Source: Bolinopsis microptera
Lineage: Eukaryota > Ctenophora > Tentaculata > Lobata > Bolinopsidae
DNA length: 64,000 nucleotides
Direction of reading: 5' to 3'
Assembly (NCBI RefSeq): GCF_026151205.1
Contig: NC_087078.1
Coordinates: 15,703,118-15,767,117, forward strand
The position numbers and the translations under genes are program-made. Positions 15,101 to 24,196 of this stretch are shown here, one piece after another. How positions within the stretch are numbered: the stretch's first letter is position 1; every line of letters begins with the position of its first letter. Under the pieces are notes generated by a model, which was given only the letters and a program-made list of their open reading frames with translations, did no database searches and was not told where the DNA came from.

Positions 15101-15709
15101 ACATGATGAGGTCACGTATAAGTTCAATGTGACAATGCTTGTCATAGTCAATAATCATCTGTATTGAATGAATTTGTTACACATTTCATCAATCATTGAA
15201 CCAGCTATAAAACGAACTGCAATTAAATATTAATTGTAATATATCATATAGATGATACTGCTTACGTTACCATGCGCACCGTGCAGTAACGGAATTCTTG
15301 TATAAAGGTAAATTCAATTCCTAATTTCCAAGTAGGATGAAGTTTCGATTTACACTGAACACAACATATTATATAATACATGTCATGTACATTGTACATT
15401 GACACTTTTGGGATCTGAGAAACTCCCACTAAATTGGGATTCCCGTTATCCCATTATCGGGATTAAACTTGATTAGTATGATCAATGATCTTGGCATTAA
15501 ATTCAACTTCTAAGTTGCAGCATAGATGGAAATCAAGGGCTCACCCAAAAAACAGGAGTCATTACTTAGTTTCAGCATTGAAGCCCAGCAATGTGTATAA
15601 ATATACAATATACAAGCAATTTGTATAAATATACTACAAAATTTAAATACAAATACCTCTTGTTTGGGTCAGATAAAACGTTAGCACGTTTTATCTTCTT
15701 TTCTTCCAT
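149..15709 (-). CDS. MYCBP2: MYCBP2 (PAM/Highwire/RPM-1) orthologue, N-terminal 15 exons, 3' part outside window
   Basis: In known animals MYCBP2 is a giant neuronal RING E3 ubiquitin ligase that controls synapse and axon growth. Exons read on the minus strand: 15657-15709 (ATG at 15709), 14580-14772, 9052-9202, 8750-8904, 8338-8479, 8094-8189, 7804-7957, 7248-7457, 7072-7139, 6812-6900, 6476-6585, 3281-3442, 2168-2329, 1576-1729 and 149-285. All have GT donors and AG acceptors, and phases agree except at one junction (8338/8189). The product starts MEEKKIKRANVLSD. Diagnostic stretches are DKWVEFPIGS, then KYVILLSEDGKPYIAG, then CGQLYMFG, then GHNHAAILTTAGTVYTMGSN with GQCGRN (RCC1-like blades). 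These are followed by CMICFCGECTGYGAGCC and CGCGAGDSGCSICGCCKTC, the Cys-rich insert that follows the first RCC1-like block in MYCBP2. The acceptor at 1729 could instead lie a few bases upstream. The PHR domains and RING finger would lie beyond base 1. Confidence 0.88.
436..1142. repeat. Intronic telomere-like (GGGTAA)n block with interspersed modules
   Basis: About 700 bp of the hexamer GGGTAA is interrupted by a recurring module containing GGGTTAGGACTAGGATTATA and a second module GGACTAAGAGTAAGAG. The block ends in GGGTTAGGG-like units. It lies between the last two MYCBP2 exons in the window. GGGTAA is one base different from the metazoan telomere repeat in any register. Runs of GGG every six bases can form G-quadruplexes; the G-rich strand is the template strand for MYCBP2. 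Confidence 0.9.
1800..1935. repeat. Short repeated CTAGACGGCACGTA motif cluster
   Basis: The motif AGCTAGACGGCACGTA recurs at about 1819 and 1879, with a degenerate inverted form near 1910-1926. Nothing coding is supported on either strand; it lies in a MYCBP2 intron. Confidence 0.4.
2043..2153. mobile_element. 111-bp palindromic MITE, TA-flanked, mariner/Tc1-like ends
   Basis: The ends are inverted: CAGGGTGTCCCAA at the left and TTGGGACACCCTA at the right, each next to TA. The interior also folds on itself: GAGAAAATTAGGAGGG near 2068 pairs with CCCTCCTAATTTTCTC near 2107. TA flanks and these termini fit the mariner/Tc1 type. It sits only about 15 bp from the donor side of MYCBP2 exon 2168-2329. 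Confidence 0.7.
3443..6475. other. MYCBP2 intron outside the nested gene
   Basis: Apart from the nested gene at 4173-5293 and a 19-bp tandem duplication (TTCTATTTCGAACTAGCAG twice, 6390-6429), I see no coding exon or recognisable element. The 5.7-6.4 kb part is AT-rich single-copy-looking DNA. Confidence 0.5.
4173..5293 (+). CDS. Nested gene for a small charged coiled-coil protein (unrecognised)
   Basis: This gene lies inside the MYCBP2 intron between exons 6476-6585 and 3281-3442, on the opposite strand. Two exons are well supported: 4534-4635 (starts GFYKLKGIKDRSNRLDD, ends LNKYL, donor GTAAGTGAG) and 4823-5293 (acceptor CTGCAG, in phase, stop TGA at 5291). The second exon continues VCIKKEHEGTMDKLKIQ into a Lys/Glu-rich coiled coil (KEQERKELEELQRQEL), then a basic, Ser-rich tail ending ATNRR. 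The 5' end is uncertain. An ATG directly followed by a GTGAG donor at 4173-4175 and a possible exon at 4404-4448 or 4404-4455 (LSWPGSILVEELADI) could supply the start. An AATAAA lies near 5705. I do not recognise the family. Real coding status is supported by splice sites and phase, not by homology. Confidence 0.55.
11385..11480 (-). mobile_element. tRNA-derived SINE-like head
   Basis: Read on the minus strand, a box-A-like GTGAGTTGGTGG is followed about 35 bp later by a good box B, GCGAGTTCGAACCCACG. Spacing fits an internal RNA polymerase III promoter. The acceptor arms pair poorly, so a SINE or tRNA pseudogene is more likely than a working tRNA. Confidence 0.5.
13468..13547. repeat. Short inverted repeat (hairpin)
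   Basis: ACCAGAAACCTCACCCTA at 13478 is mirrored by TAGGGCGAGGTTTCTGGT near 13526, with an AT-rich loop. It looks like a small hairpin element in the MYCBP2 intron. Confidence 0.55.
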
Positions 15710-15984
15710 GTCAAACGTTCATTTGAAACTCTCATGTCATAGCTGGAATGATACATTATTTTAAAGATTTTGATATTTGAGAACTAACAAGAGATTGTAG
15801 AGAGGTGCAAAATATGAAAACTTCAGATTATCAGGCTAAATACAACATGAACAGTTTTAGCATAACACTCTGAAAGTGTAGAACTACCAATAATCATAAT
15901 TAACAACTACAGTTAAAACCCCTGATTTATAACACACTGTTTTACTGTAATCACTGATTTACTGTAAACCTGGACTGTGCAACA

Positions 15985-16022
15985 ACAAACCACGTGACAT
16001 ACCGCGTGACAAACCACGTGAC
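15985..16022 (-). promoter_or_regulatory. Tandem E-box cluster upstream of MYCBP2 start
   Basis: Three spaced copies of a CACGTGAC-type motif lie 280-310 bp upstream of the MYCBP2 start codon: CACGTGAC near 15991, a variant GCGTGAC near 16003, and CACGTGAC near 16014. CACGTG with a flanking AC is the class of site bound by USF/MITF/TFE-type bHLH-leucine-zipper factors. Promoter function is inferred from position and motif spacing only. No TATA box or transcription start is evident. Confidence 0.4.
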
Positions 16023-16029
16023 TGGGTGA

Positions 16030-17570
16030 ATCACCCTGATGAACTGTTCTATTTTCCTTTCCCCAAAGTGTAGGGTAACTGAGGGTTTAATTGTATGTGA
16101 TTATGTATCAGTCAGACAATTTTTTAAGCTACTCAGTTATACACATTTCTAAGCTCATTTGTTGACAAAGGCTTTTGTGACACAAAGGAAAATATAACAA
16201 ATAATCCAAAATTATAATATTTCTCTATGCAAGAGGTGTGTATTGTGATGGGCGTGGCTGTCCTGCGGGAACTAGTGGGCACCCAGAGTCCAGAACCTCC
16301 TCAAAAGTTCGGTCAGAGGCCCTAGTTTGTTGGTCAATTGCTATCTTGAAATCAAATTTCACAAAAAAATCAGGGTGATGTGTTGGAATAATTTAGAAAT
16401 ATTATATTATGCTAGTTAAAAAATAAATTGAATTTGTGGAATTCAATTTTATTTTGAGGTGCTGTAAAGCATTATACACTGGCCAGTGTTTGAGTGGAAA
16501 TCTGGGCTCTTATAGTAGGCTGTACATTGTTTGTTCACAGAGATAATTGAATGGATTGCTCTTGCTGTGGCAGTAAATTTGGTAGAGTTTTATTTGAGAG
16601 CAAACCGGAAAGTCAGTGATATTTTTGGGATGGATGTTACATTTTTTCCTAACTGAGGAGTAGAGTAAACAGTCAGTTAAAACATGATTTTCGTCCTCAA
16701 TAAGCTCAAGCCCCTTGCTGAAAAAGAAGTAAGTGTACCATCGATCTTGTCTTGGTACTAGGGGGTTTCGTATCGGCCCCTCTCAATGTACAGGTTGTGG
16801 CAGCTAATACGAAACCTTCTTAAGCTTTTAAGAGCATCAGGGATCTTCACTACTCCTAAATATGTTTCTGGTTCAAAGTCATGTTTAATTTGATTGTAGA
16901 ATTCTAATTTTGGCGAGGTCTTATTAATGCTTTGTAGATAGCTCTAATCACAGATTTCTCCCAAATATTCAAATTTCTTACAATCTAATATACCCTTTTA
17001 ACTTTAGCTATCGAATCTTCAATCTGTTCATTCCAAATGAAAGCAACTCCATCATCTCCACTAATAGAATAATCTGGGGTTGTAAATAAAGTCTAAATGC
17101 ATAGCTGAACATCTTGTAGGATTGAACTGTAAAAGTCACATGCTTTTATTTCACACATTTCTAGTTCCTTTGCATATTTAATTACAGCATAAAATGTCAT
17201 ACTGAAATGCATTTCGTATAAGTTTAAGGTCATCAGAAAATAATTCGATATAATTATACAAATTATTTTCGCAATAACCATAAGTCCTTTGGTCCCAATC
17301 GCAAATCGATACTCATACATCATACTATAAAAATATTGATTCACAATTATTCATATTTGTTTATATCCCTTGCATTTGCATTTTTACCATGCTGTAAGAT
17401 ATTTTTACCATGCTGTAAAATATCTGCAAAATATTATTTCACAACCGTCAACGCGTCCAACACCAACTCAGCTCGGCACACGTTTTGATAGTAAATAAAT
17501 TTACAAGTACAATGATCATACTTTTTAATTTATTACATGCATGATAATTAATGATGCCATTTTGGTTGTA
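16030..17570. other. Intergenic DNA upstream of MYCBP2
   Basis: No open frame with coding character, RNA gene or transposon was recognised between the MYCBP2 promoter region and the hairpin element at 17582. A 15-bp direct repeat, TTTTTACCATGCTGTAA, occurs twice near 17382-17418. Confidence 0.5.
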
Positions 17571-17581
17571 GCGTGATGCAC

Positions 17582-17801
17582 TTGTATCACGTGGTGACCC
17601 CCACGGTCGCTATACACTATACTGTATCGTCTTCGACGATACAGGGGGAGCCGCGCACTTCGTGCGCGGCGGGTCATACAACGTATGACAATGCAACTTG
17701 TCATACGTTGTATGACCCGCCGCGCACGAAGTGCGCGGCTCCCCTGTATCGTCGAAGACGATACTATAGTGAAGCGACAGTGGGGTCACCACGTGATACA
17801 A
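17582..17801. mobile_element. 220-bp head-to-head dimer of a ~110-bp hairpin element, 8-bp target duplication
   Basis: The element begins TTGTATCACGTGGTGACC and ends GGTCACCACGTGATACAA. It is flanked on both sides by TGATGCAC (17574-17581 and 17802-17809), an 8-bp target duplication of the hAT type. It consists of two inverted units, 17582-17691 and 17698-17801, around TGCAAC. Each unit carries nested GC-rich hairpins: GTATCGTC/GACGATAC, GCCGCGCAC/GTGCGCGGC and GTCATAC/GTATGAC. No transposase is encoded. Confidence 0.85.
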
Positions 17802-17827
17802 TGATGCACTACTGAGCCAGCCGCGCG

Positions 17828-17872
17828 CATCAAATAATTATCTGCGCGCATCAAATAATTATCTGTTTTAAT
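17828..17872. repeat. 22-bp tandem duplication
   Basis: CGCGCATCAAATAATTATCTG occurs twice in direct tandem just before the 5' region of the CR1-like LINE. It may mark a target duplication or a promoter repeat of that element; neither can be decided here. Confidence 0.6.
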
Positions 17873-17960
17873 ACTTTCAACACTACTATATAACAAATAA
17901 TTTGAGGACCCGAAACCGCTGAGCAGTCTCTATCTTGAACTTGCTCAACCCCATCTCACT

Positions 17961-19237
17961 TTGAGAATGGTGGAATCCGGTCAAACCGATCAACAGCCAG
18001 TGGGGCTGGGTACCTCAAATTATGTCTTTCAGGAAGATAACAAAGGAAATGACAATGAAAGGCATGATTTGGGGTCCCAGATTAAAGACAATCAGACATC
18101 AGCCCCTGCTGCACCTGAATCCTCAGAAGCTGTTGCAGAGAACAGAACCCCTGAGGACTGTGAAGCAGACGTAAGCAGTTTTGTTTCATTTTGTACCAAT
18201 GCTTCAACACCTTTTGATACAATTCTTTTGGCCCATTCAAAAAACTTACGATCTGAAGTAGACAATATCAAACTGAACTTTTGTAGTACTTTGAAAGTAG
18301 AAGTAGACCAATTTGCAACGTTGACCCCTACAATCATCAAAAACTGTTCAACACTTAACAAATATACCCTGGCAGACGGCCTTCTGTCCCTACTTTCTCT
18401 GTCAGAGAAAGTATGTGCAGTAATAGGGGGTAAAAGGTTGTCTATCGGTGACAACCCCATCGATGAAGCAGCAGTTGCTTCTTCCGTAGCTGCTGACTCC
18501 ATTTCTGGAAATGCTACCCTCCATGAATCCCTTCAGGCTATTCAAAATAGCATTCTTAAGAGAGATAAGGTGCACAATGACACTCTCAAATCAATCAGTG
18601 GCCAGCTTAACACCCTGACTCTCTCCATTGATCAGTACATGAAACCATCAGATATGTCAACTCCAGATGTACCACGTAACACTGCATTTCCTTCTTTCCC
18701 AATAGGCCTTCCTAATATCAATATCGAAAAACCAGATCCTAAGATTGACTTACATACAGTGCAAAATCCTATAGACACCTCCATTGGTCACATTGAGTCA
18801 TTCACACCAGATTTTGTTGCCCAAGAACTTTCGGATAAACTCACTGAATACCTTGACACATTCAGTGAACAGTTTGATGCAAACTCAGAAAGAGGACATG
18901 GTGTCATAAGCTTTGGGGATGCATACAACTATCCAGGAGCCAAAGCTGCAAAACCTATATCCAAAAACATCCCTAGCCTGAACCCCTAACTGAACTTGTT
19001 TCGCTCATCCAGGCCAAATTCCCTGAAAGTGTCATTAATCAGTGTTTAGTGAATCGCTACCTTGACGAGAAATCAGAGCTGCCGAAGCATTCGGACAACG
19101 AAGCCTCACTAATGTTTGATAGTAACATCTTCACTATATCACTAGGCAGTATAGTACCTGTGATGTTCTATTCAGTAAAATCGAAGGATCTGAAACCAAA
19201 ACTGTATCAGCTACTGGAAAAAGTCTATATGTTATGA
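17961..19237 (+). CDS. LINE ORF1, Ser/Thr/Asp-rich protein, frameshifted near 18985
   Basis: The first frame (17961-18989, 342 aa) begins MRMVESGQTDQQPVG and is rich in Ser, Thr and acidic residues, with no recognised RNA-binding fold. It stops right after LNP. The minus-one frame continues without a stop from there (ELVSLIQAKFPESVINQ) to 19237, about 82 residues more. The break lies in CTGAACCCCTAAC; one extra C or programmed slippage on the C run would explain it. Its stop codon overlaps the next start as ATGA at 19234. Its role is inferred from position: LINE ORF1 products usually bind the element RNA. Confidence 0.65.
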
Positions 19238-19950
19238 GTAAGCAATCTCAGTCTGTTTGGCAACATCAAATAGATCAATCTCCAACCACACGTGAGAAAA
19301 GATATAGTGTTACATTTCGTTATGTTACATCTAACAACGAAAATGCAACAATAATAATAGGAGACTCCAACACCAGATTCTTGAAATTCGGTAGTGGGAA
19401 AGGACGTTTCGGTCATAGAATGCCAGGGAAAATGGTAGAATGTTTTACTATTGATATGATTAACCCAAGTTTGTGTGAAGGTTACAGAAATATTTTTATT
19501 CATTGTGGAGTAAATGATATTAAGAAACGGAGCTCAAATATCGAGCAGTGTGCCAGTGATCTCAAGGTAAAACTTGATGATATATGTCGTAAATGTCCAT
19601 ACTCCAAGGTTACCGTTTCGCCAGTACTACCCACTAAGTTTGGCTGGTTGAACGAGAAAGCATTATATTTTAACAAACTTATATTTCAATATGTTGACAT
19701 GAACCCAAGGGTGGGAACTCTAGATTTTAATGAATTTGTTGGTGAAGATGGTAAACTAGCTGACCAGTTCGGTCGTTTCAAGGATAAAAGTGATGCCATC
19801 CATCTTGGGTCTACTGGTATCTTTAAGTTGTCTAGGCTAATAGTGGATAAAATACAGCGCAATCCAATAGATGGGCGCCAATTTAGTGATATTGCTAGGA
19901 GTAAAGTTGGGATGTTCAATTCACGTGTTCAAAGAGCTCCGAAACCATGA
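19234..19950 (+). CDS. LINE-encoded SGNH/GDSL-type esterase
   Basis: The 238-aa product shows the SGNH hydrolase blocks in order. IIIGDSNTRFLKFG (about residues 40-55) gives the nucleophile Ser. The Gly is less certain. IFIHCGVNDI (about 86-95) gives the conserved Asn, and DAIHLGSTG (about 188-196) gives the Asp-x-x-His pair. Esterase domains of this kind occur in CR1-like LINEs; the substrate is unknown and lipid or RNP handling has been proposed. The start overlaps the upstream stop (ATGA at 19234) and its stop overlaps the start of the RT ORF (ATGA at 19947). Here it is a separate ORF, not fused to the RT. Confidence 0.8.
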   Translation: MSKQSQSVWQHQIDQSPTTREKRYSVTFRYVTSNNENATIIIGDSNTRFLKFGSGKGRFGHRMPGKMVECFTIDMINPSLCEGYRNIFIHCGVNDIKKRSSNIEQCASDLKVKLDDICRKCPYSKVTVSPVLPTKFGWLNEKALYFNKLIFQYVDMNPRVGTLDFNEFVGEDGKLADQFGRFKDKSDAIHLGSTGIFKLSRLIVDKIQRNPIDGRQFSDIARSKVGMFNSRVQRAPKP

Positions 19951-22900
19951 ATAGAACAAATATATGTGAGAACTGTATCTGCTGCAGCAAACCTATTCGT
20001 GCTGGACACCCATTTATAAATTGCAATAAGTGTGATTGCATCATTCACAAGAGATGTAAAACACAGGAAAACATTGCCACTTTTAGAGAAAAAACTTACT
20101 GCTCAAATTGTATTCAAAATCATGATATAATTCGTTATAATCCATTCTATCAAGCACCTCACTTTTCAAACAACGAACTACTTGACAATGAACCTCACGA
20201 CTATATAGACTCAATAGGTACAATCTCAAAAACTCTTGAGAACTGTCAATCATATTCTACTAAAAACTTCAACAACCTCATAAAGCAGATTCCTCAAACA
20301 ACATCAAAGCGCATATTCTCACACTACTTTCGAAATATTGATGGAAATGGTACTAACTTTGACAAATTGGCCTTAGAATTAGCCTGCATAGACCACAAAT
20401 TTTCTGTGATAGGTTTAGCAGAAACAAACATTGATCCCTGTAATAGTCAGCTGTACCAAATTAAAGACTATACTTCATGTTACCAAAAACGCTTCGTTTC
20501 TAATAAGACACAACAGGTAAAAAGTAAAGGAAGTGGAGTTTCTCTCTACATTCACAACTCCTTTAACTTTAGTGTGATTGAAAAGTTATCTGTTTGTACA
20601 GAGCAATTTGAGTCCCTATTCGTAACAATAAGTAATGCTCCAGAACCAGTAACAGTTGGAGTTGTATACCGCTCACCAAGCAATCCACTTGCTAACTTCA
20701 ATGCACAGTATAAAGAAGTTCTTACTGCACTGAAAGGACATAAAGCATACATATTAGGGGACTTCAATGTTAACATAACCAATTTATCAGGCCCAGATGA
20801 AGATATATTCGAAGAAGTTATTTATAGTCACGGGTTCACGCCCACAATATCCATTCCCACACACCAAATGCCCCACTGCTCAAAAACGTGCATTGATAAC
20901 ATACACACTAATGACATTCACTCATCAACTATATCTGGAGTAATTCAGGATAGTGCTTCACATCACCAGCCCATTTTCTGCCTTCAAGTAATGAATTCTG
21001 ATACTAGTTCGGAACAGAAAAAATCACCGGAAAAAACAACCATTTATTATAACTATAGTAATGCAAACCTTAATAAGCTCTGTGAAGAAATTGAAAACGA
21101 CATAGATACATTTTACCACAGATGTGACTCTTTTGAATCCTTCATGGATCTGTTTCAAGAAAAGATAGATATATCTTGCAAATTGGCTTCACCAAAAACC
21201 ACCAAACGAAATAATATAACAAATCCATGGATCACAAACGGCCTTATCAACTCTGTGGAGAAAAAAGCCAGACTTTATTTTGAATGGAAAAAAACAAAAA
21301 CATTGTTAATTCCAGATGGGGATCTGGAAAGACATAATGTTTACAAGGACTACTCAAAATATCTTAAAATTGCCATAAAAACTGCCAAAACCAGGTATTA
21401 TGCTGAAAAGTTTGAGAAAAATAGCCATAACTCCAAAAAAACCTGGCAAATAATTAACGAGCTTCGTGGCAAAAAGGAGAATCAGCTAAAAGATGACTTC
21501 ATTATAGATGGAACTAGAGTAATTTGTAGGCGGACAATTGCAAACAAATTCAATAGTTACTTTACATCTTTAGCTAGTAATTTAAATGAGAAGGTTTTGT
21601 CCGAGAACCAACTGTCTATCCAACCAATGCAATCATTTGTTGAGTTTATGTCGAAATCAGTCAACAGTTCAATACATCTAGAAGAAACTCATCCTGAGGA
21701 GATTCTTGAAATAATTCAAGAATTCGTTAACGGAAAAGCCAGTGATATACCAATAGCAGTTATCATGAAACCGGCTCATCTCTTATCCAACATATTAGCA
21801 AATTTGTATAATACATGTATTCAAAAAGGCACGTTCCCATCCATATTCAAAATAGGCAAAGTAACTCCTATCCATAAAAAAGATAATAAAGAAAATATTG
21901 AAAATTATAGACCTGTGTCAATATTGCCAATCTTTGGTAAAATATTTGAAAAAATAATATACAAACGGCTTTATACCTTTTTCACTGCTAATGACATTCT
22001 CAGTAATGAACAATTTGGTTTTCGAAAAGGCCACTCAACCTCACATGCACTCCACAAATCAGTTCATTCAATCACAACATCAACATCCAGTGGTAATCAT
22101 GTTCTAGGAATCTTTATTGACCTAAGCAAAGCTTTTGATACTCTTGACCATGGCATTCTCCTGAGGAAACTGGAAAATTATGGGGTTAGAGGTCTAGCTC
22201 TAGGACTTCTAAAAAGCTATTTATCCGATAGATCACAGTATGTTTCATTTCTCAACACTACATCAGAGACTATGAATGTAAAATATGGAGTTCCCCAAGG
22301 TTCCATACTAGGCCCTCTACTTTTCTTATTATATATGAACGACATAATAAACTGTTACAAAGGCGATGAATGCAAATTTGTGCTCTATGCTGATGACACA
22401 AATATATTTATCACTGGACCGTCCAAAGAAGCAACATACTTGAAGGCCAATAAAGTTCTTGATTTCGTATGCAAATTCATGAGAAGTAATCTCTTACATA
22501 TAAATATGTCTAAATGCTGCTACATACATTTTCTACCTGCATACGAATCTGATGAAACCTGCGCCAGGGTTAGGCCGTATGCCAATGAACATGACAAATC
22601 ACAAGGAATATTTATAAATGGACACAAAATTGTCAAGGTTAGCAACACCAAATTTCTTGGTGTAGTAATTGACGAAAAACTTAGCTGGGGCCCACATATA
22701 GAATATCTAAGAAAAAAAATTAGATCCACTACAGGAGCACTTAACAGGATTAAACATTCAGTTCCAGGGGAACACTACCAAAAAATATACTCTGCATTAT
22801 TGGAATCACATCTTGCTTACGGAATAAGTGTTTGGGGCTCAGCTCTCAAAGACCAACCAAACGATAAGCTGTTCATAACTCAGAAACGTTGTATAAGAAT

Positions 22901-23450
22901 CCTTTTTGGAGACCTAAATGCATACCTCGACAAACATGCCACTTGTGCACGAGCCAGACCTTATACAAAACAGAGGTTAGGAGCTGCTTTTTTCGAAAAA
23001 GAGCACACCAAGCCCATTTTTAATCGACTAAAATTGCTTACTGTTCAAAACTTGTACAAATACCACTGTATATCTGAGATATTTCGAATTATGAAATTTC
23101 GCACTCCATACTCGTTGTATTGTACTATAGACTCATCAAAACGTGATACAAGCAATGTCATAATCCTCCCAAGAAAAACCAACACTTTTCTTTATATAGC
23201 CTCCAAATTGTGGAATAGCATACATAAACGGATTCTAAATGAGAATGGGGAAATCCTCACTACTTCTGTAGCTTTGGTTAAATTACGCTGTAAAAGTATC
23301 ATCCTGGGATCTCAATCCATCAACAATAATAACACCTGGACTTACCACAACTTTCACATCGCCCCTCACTCAATCACAGACCAAACCATTTCATCACTCA
23401 CTCACCAAATTGCCGACCCAATATCTATTGAAGTGGCGAAAATTTTCTAG
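19947..23450 (+). CDS. LINE ORF2: PHD-like finger, APE endonuclease, reverse transcriptase
   Basis: This intact 1167-aa polyprotein drives target-primed reverse transcription. A Cys/His-rich PHD-like finger covers about residues 7-55 (CENCICCSKP, CNKCDCIIHKRC, YCSNC). The APE-type endonuclease follows (about 128-350), with GLAETNID, VGVVYRSPS, LGDFNVN and a SHHQPIF variant of the usual SDH. The RT (about 600-900) has IFIDLSKAFDTLDH (motif A, about 722), GVPQGSILGPLLFLLYMNDI (motif B) and LYADDTNIF (motif C, about 812). TKFLGVVIDEKLSW marks the thumb-side motif, and a long C-terminal region follows. There is no RNase H domain. The start is fixed by the ATGA overlap with the esterase ORF. The SASHH form of the last endonuclease motif could weaken nicking. 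Confidence 0.9.
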   Translation: MNRTNICENCICCSKPIRAGHPFINCNKCDCIIHKRCKTQENIATFREKTYCSNCIQNHDIIRYNPFYQAPHFSNNELLDNEPHDYIDSIGTISKTLENCQSYSTKNFNNLIKQIPQTTSKRIFSHYFRNIDGNGTNFDKLALELACIDHKFSVIGLAETNIDPCNSQLYQIKDYTSCYQKRFVSNKTQQVKSKGSGVSLYIHNSFNFSVIEKLSVCTEQFESLFVTISNAPEPVTVGVVYRSPSNPLANFNAQYKEVLTALKGHKAYILGDFNVNITNLSGPDEDIFEEVIYSHGFTPTISIPTHQMPHCSKTCIDNIHTNDIHSSTISGVIQDSASHHQPIFCLQVMNSDTSSEQKKSPEKTTIYYNYSNANLNKLCEEIENDIDTFYHRCDSFESFMDLFQEKIDISCKLASPKTTKRNNITNPWITNGLINSVEKKARLYFEWKKTKTLLIPDGDLERHNVYKDYSKYLKIAIKTAKTRYYAEKFEKNSHNSKKTWQIINELRGKKENQLKDDFIIDGTRVICRRTIANKFNSYFTSLASNLNEKVLSENQLSIQPMQSFVEFMSKSVNSSIHLEETHPEEILEIIQEFVNGKASDIPIAVIMKPAHLLSNILANLYNTCIQKGTFPSIFKIGKVTPIHKKDNKENIENYRPVSILPIFGKIFEKIIYKRLYTFFTANDILSNEQFGFRKGHSTSHALHKSVHSITTSTSSGNHVLGIFIDLSKAFDTLDHGILLRKLENYGVRGLALGLLKSYLSDRSQYVSFLNTTSETMNVKYGVPQGSILGPLLFLLYMNDIINCYKGDECKFVLYADDTNIFITGPSKEATYLKANKVLDFVCKFMRSNLLHINMSKCCYIHFLPAYESDETCARVRPYANEHDKSQGIFINGHKIVKVSNTKFLGVVIDEKLSWGPHIEYLRKKIRSTTGALNRIKHSVPGEHYQKIYSALLESHLAYGISVWGSALKDQPNDKLFITQKRCIRILFGDLNAYLDKHATCARARPYTKQRLGAAFFEKEHTKPIFNRLKLLTVQNLYKYHCISEIFRIMKFRTPYSLYCTIDSSKRDTSNVIILPRKTNTFLYIASKLWNSIHKRILNENGEILTTSVALVKLRCKSIILGSQSINNNNTWTYHNFHIAPHSITDQTISSLTHQIADPISIEVAKIF

Positions 23451-23630
23451 ACAAATGATATTTCGATATTATTGCTGCAGCAGATACAAATACCAACATT
23501 ATTATATTCCCAAACGTTTAAACCTTTAAATTAACTAGGAAAGTCAATCCTCAACTTGACTTTTACTGTTTTAAACAGATATGATGATATTAACTTAATT
23601 TATTATTATTATTATTATTTTTTTTTACAT

Positions 23631-24196
23631 ACTCCTTCTTAGTGTGGTGACTTGGGGTCCATAAATATAACAATACAAGCTGATAAACCAAAAAGAACAA
23701 CTGGGGTAGGTAGGTAGCCCTGGTGGGTGCGTAAACTTTACGGTCTGCTCTCTCCAAGATCAGCCTGCTTCTCCATTTTACCGTGAAGCCTAATTTCTAG
23801 TTTTTATAAAATATACAATGCAAGTGCAGGTTTACTAATCTTAATCTACTTAACAACTCAATAGCCCAAGTCACCATACCCGTAGTATATTCCATGGTAA
23901 TAGAAGAGCTTTAAAGTTTTTCAAATTGTTGCTATAATTGATTTAAATAAAAATTTGTTGTTTTCTTTGTTGTTTTCTTGATTATTCTCGTAATCTCGAA
24001 ACCACATTAGCGAAATGCATCACTGGGTCACTGGGCTACGAGCTCAAAGCTGCGAAGGGTTGATGTCGCATGAATCAACTATTTTGGCTTTCATGTTTCA
24101 CAATTTTGCTCACCCGAAAATTTTTATTGTCACTTGACGGATCACAGGGGGAGCTGAAACCAGGTTTTCGACCAAACGCTGCCATGTGTAGTCAAA
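23631..24196. other. Sequence between LINE and hairpin element
   Basis: No coding frame is supported. The part up to about 23.9 kb could still be LINE 3' UTR if the (TTA)n tract at 23.6 kb is internal. Confidence 0.35.

Larger units (their letters stand above)
17880..23630 (+). mobile_element. Near-complete CR1-like LINE (non-LTR retrotransposon)
   Basis: Three consecutive coding units read in one direction: ORF1 (17961-19237 with one frameshift), an SGNH-esterase ORF (19234-19950) and a PHD/endonuclease/RT ORF (19947-23450). Esterase and PHD domains are known from CR1-like LINEs. The 5' leader starts somewhere after 17872. The 3' end is probably the (TTA)n run followed by T's at 23601-23630. 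The intact 1167-codon RT frame suggests recent insertion, although ORF1 has a frame break. Confidence 0.85.

Noticed and set aside
17573-17815. Overlapping 80- and 63-codon frames on both strands
   Set aside because: They lie wholly within the palindromic hairpin dimer; their similarity reflects the inverted repeat.
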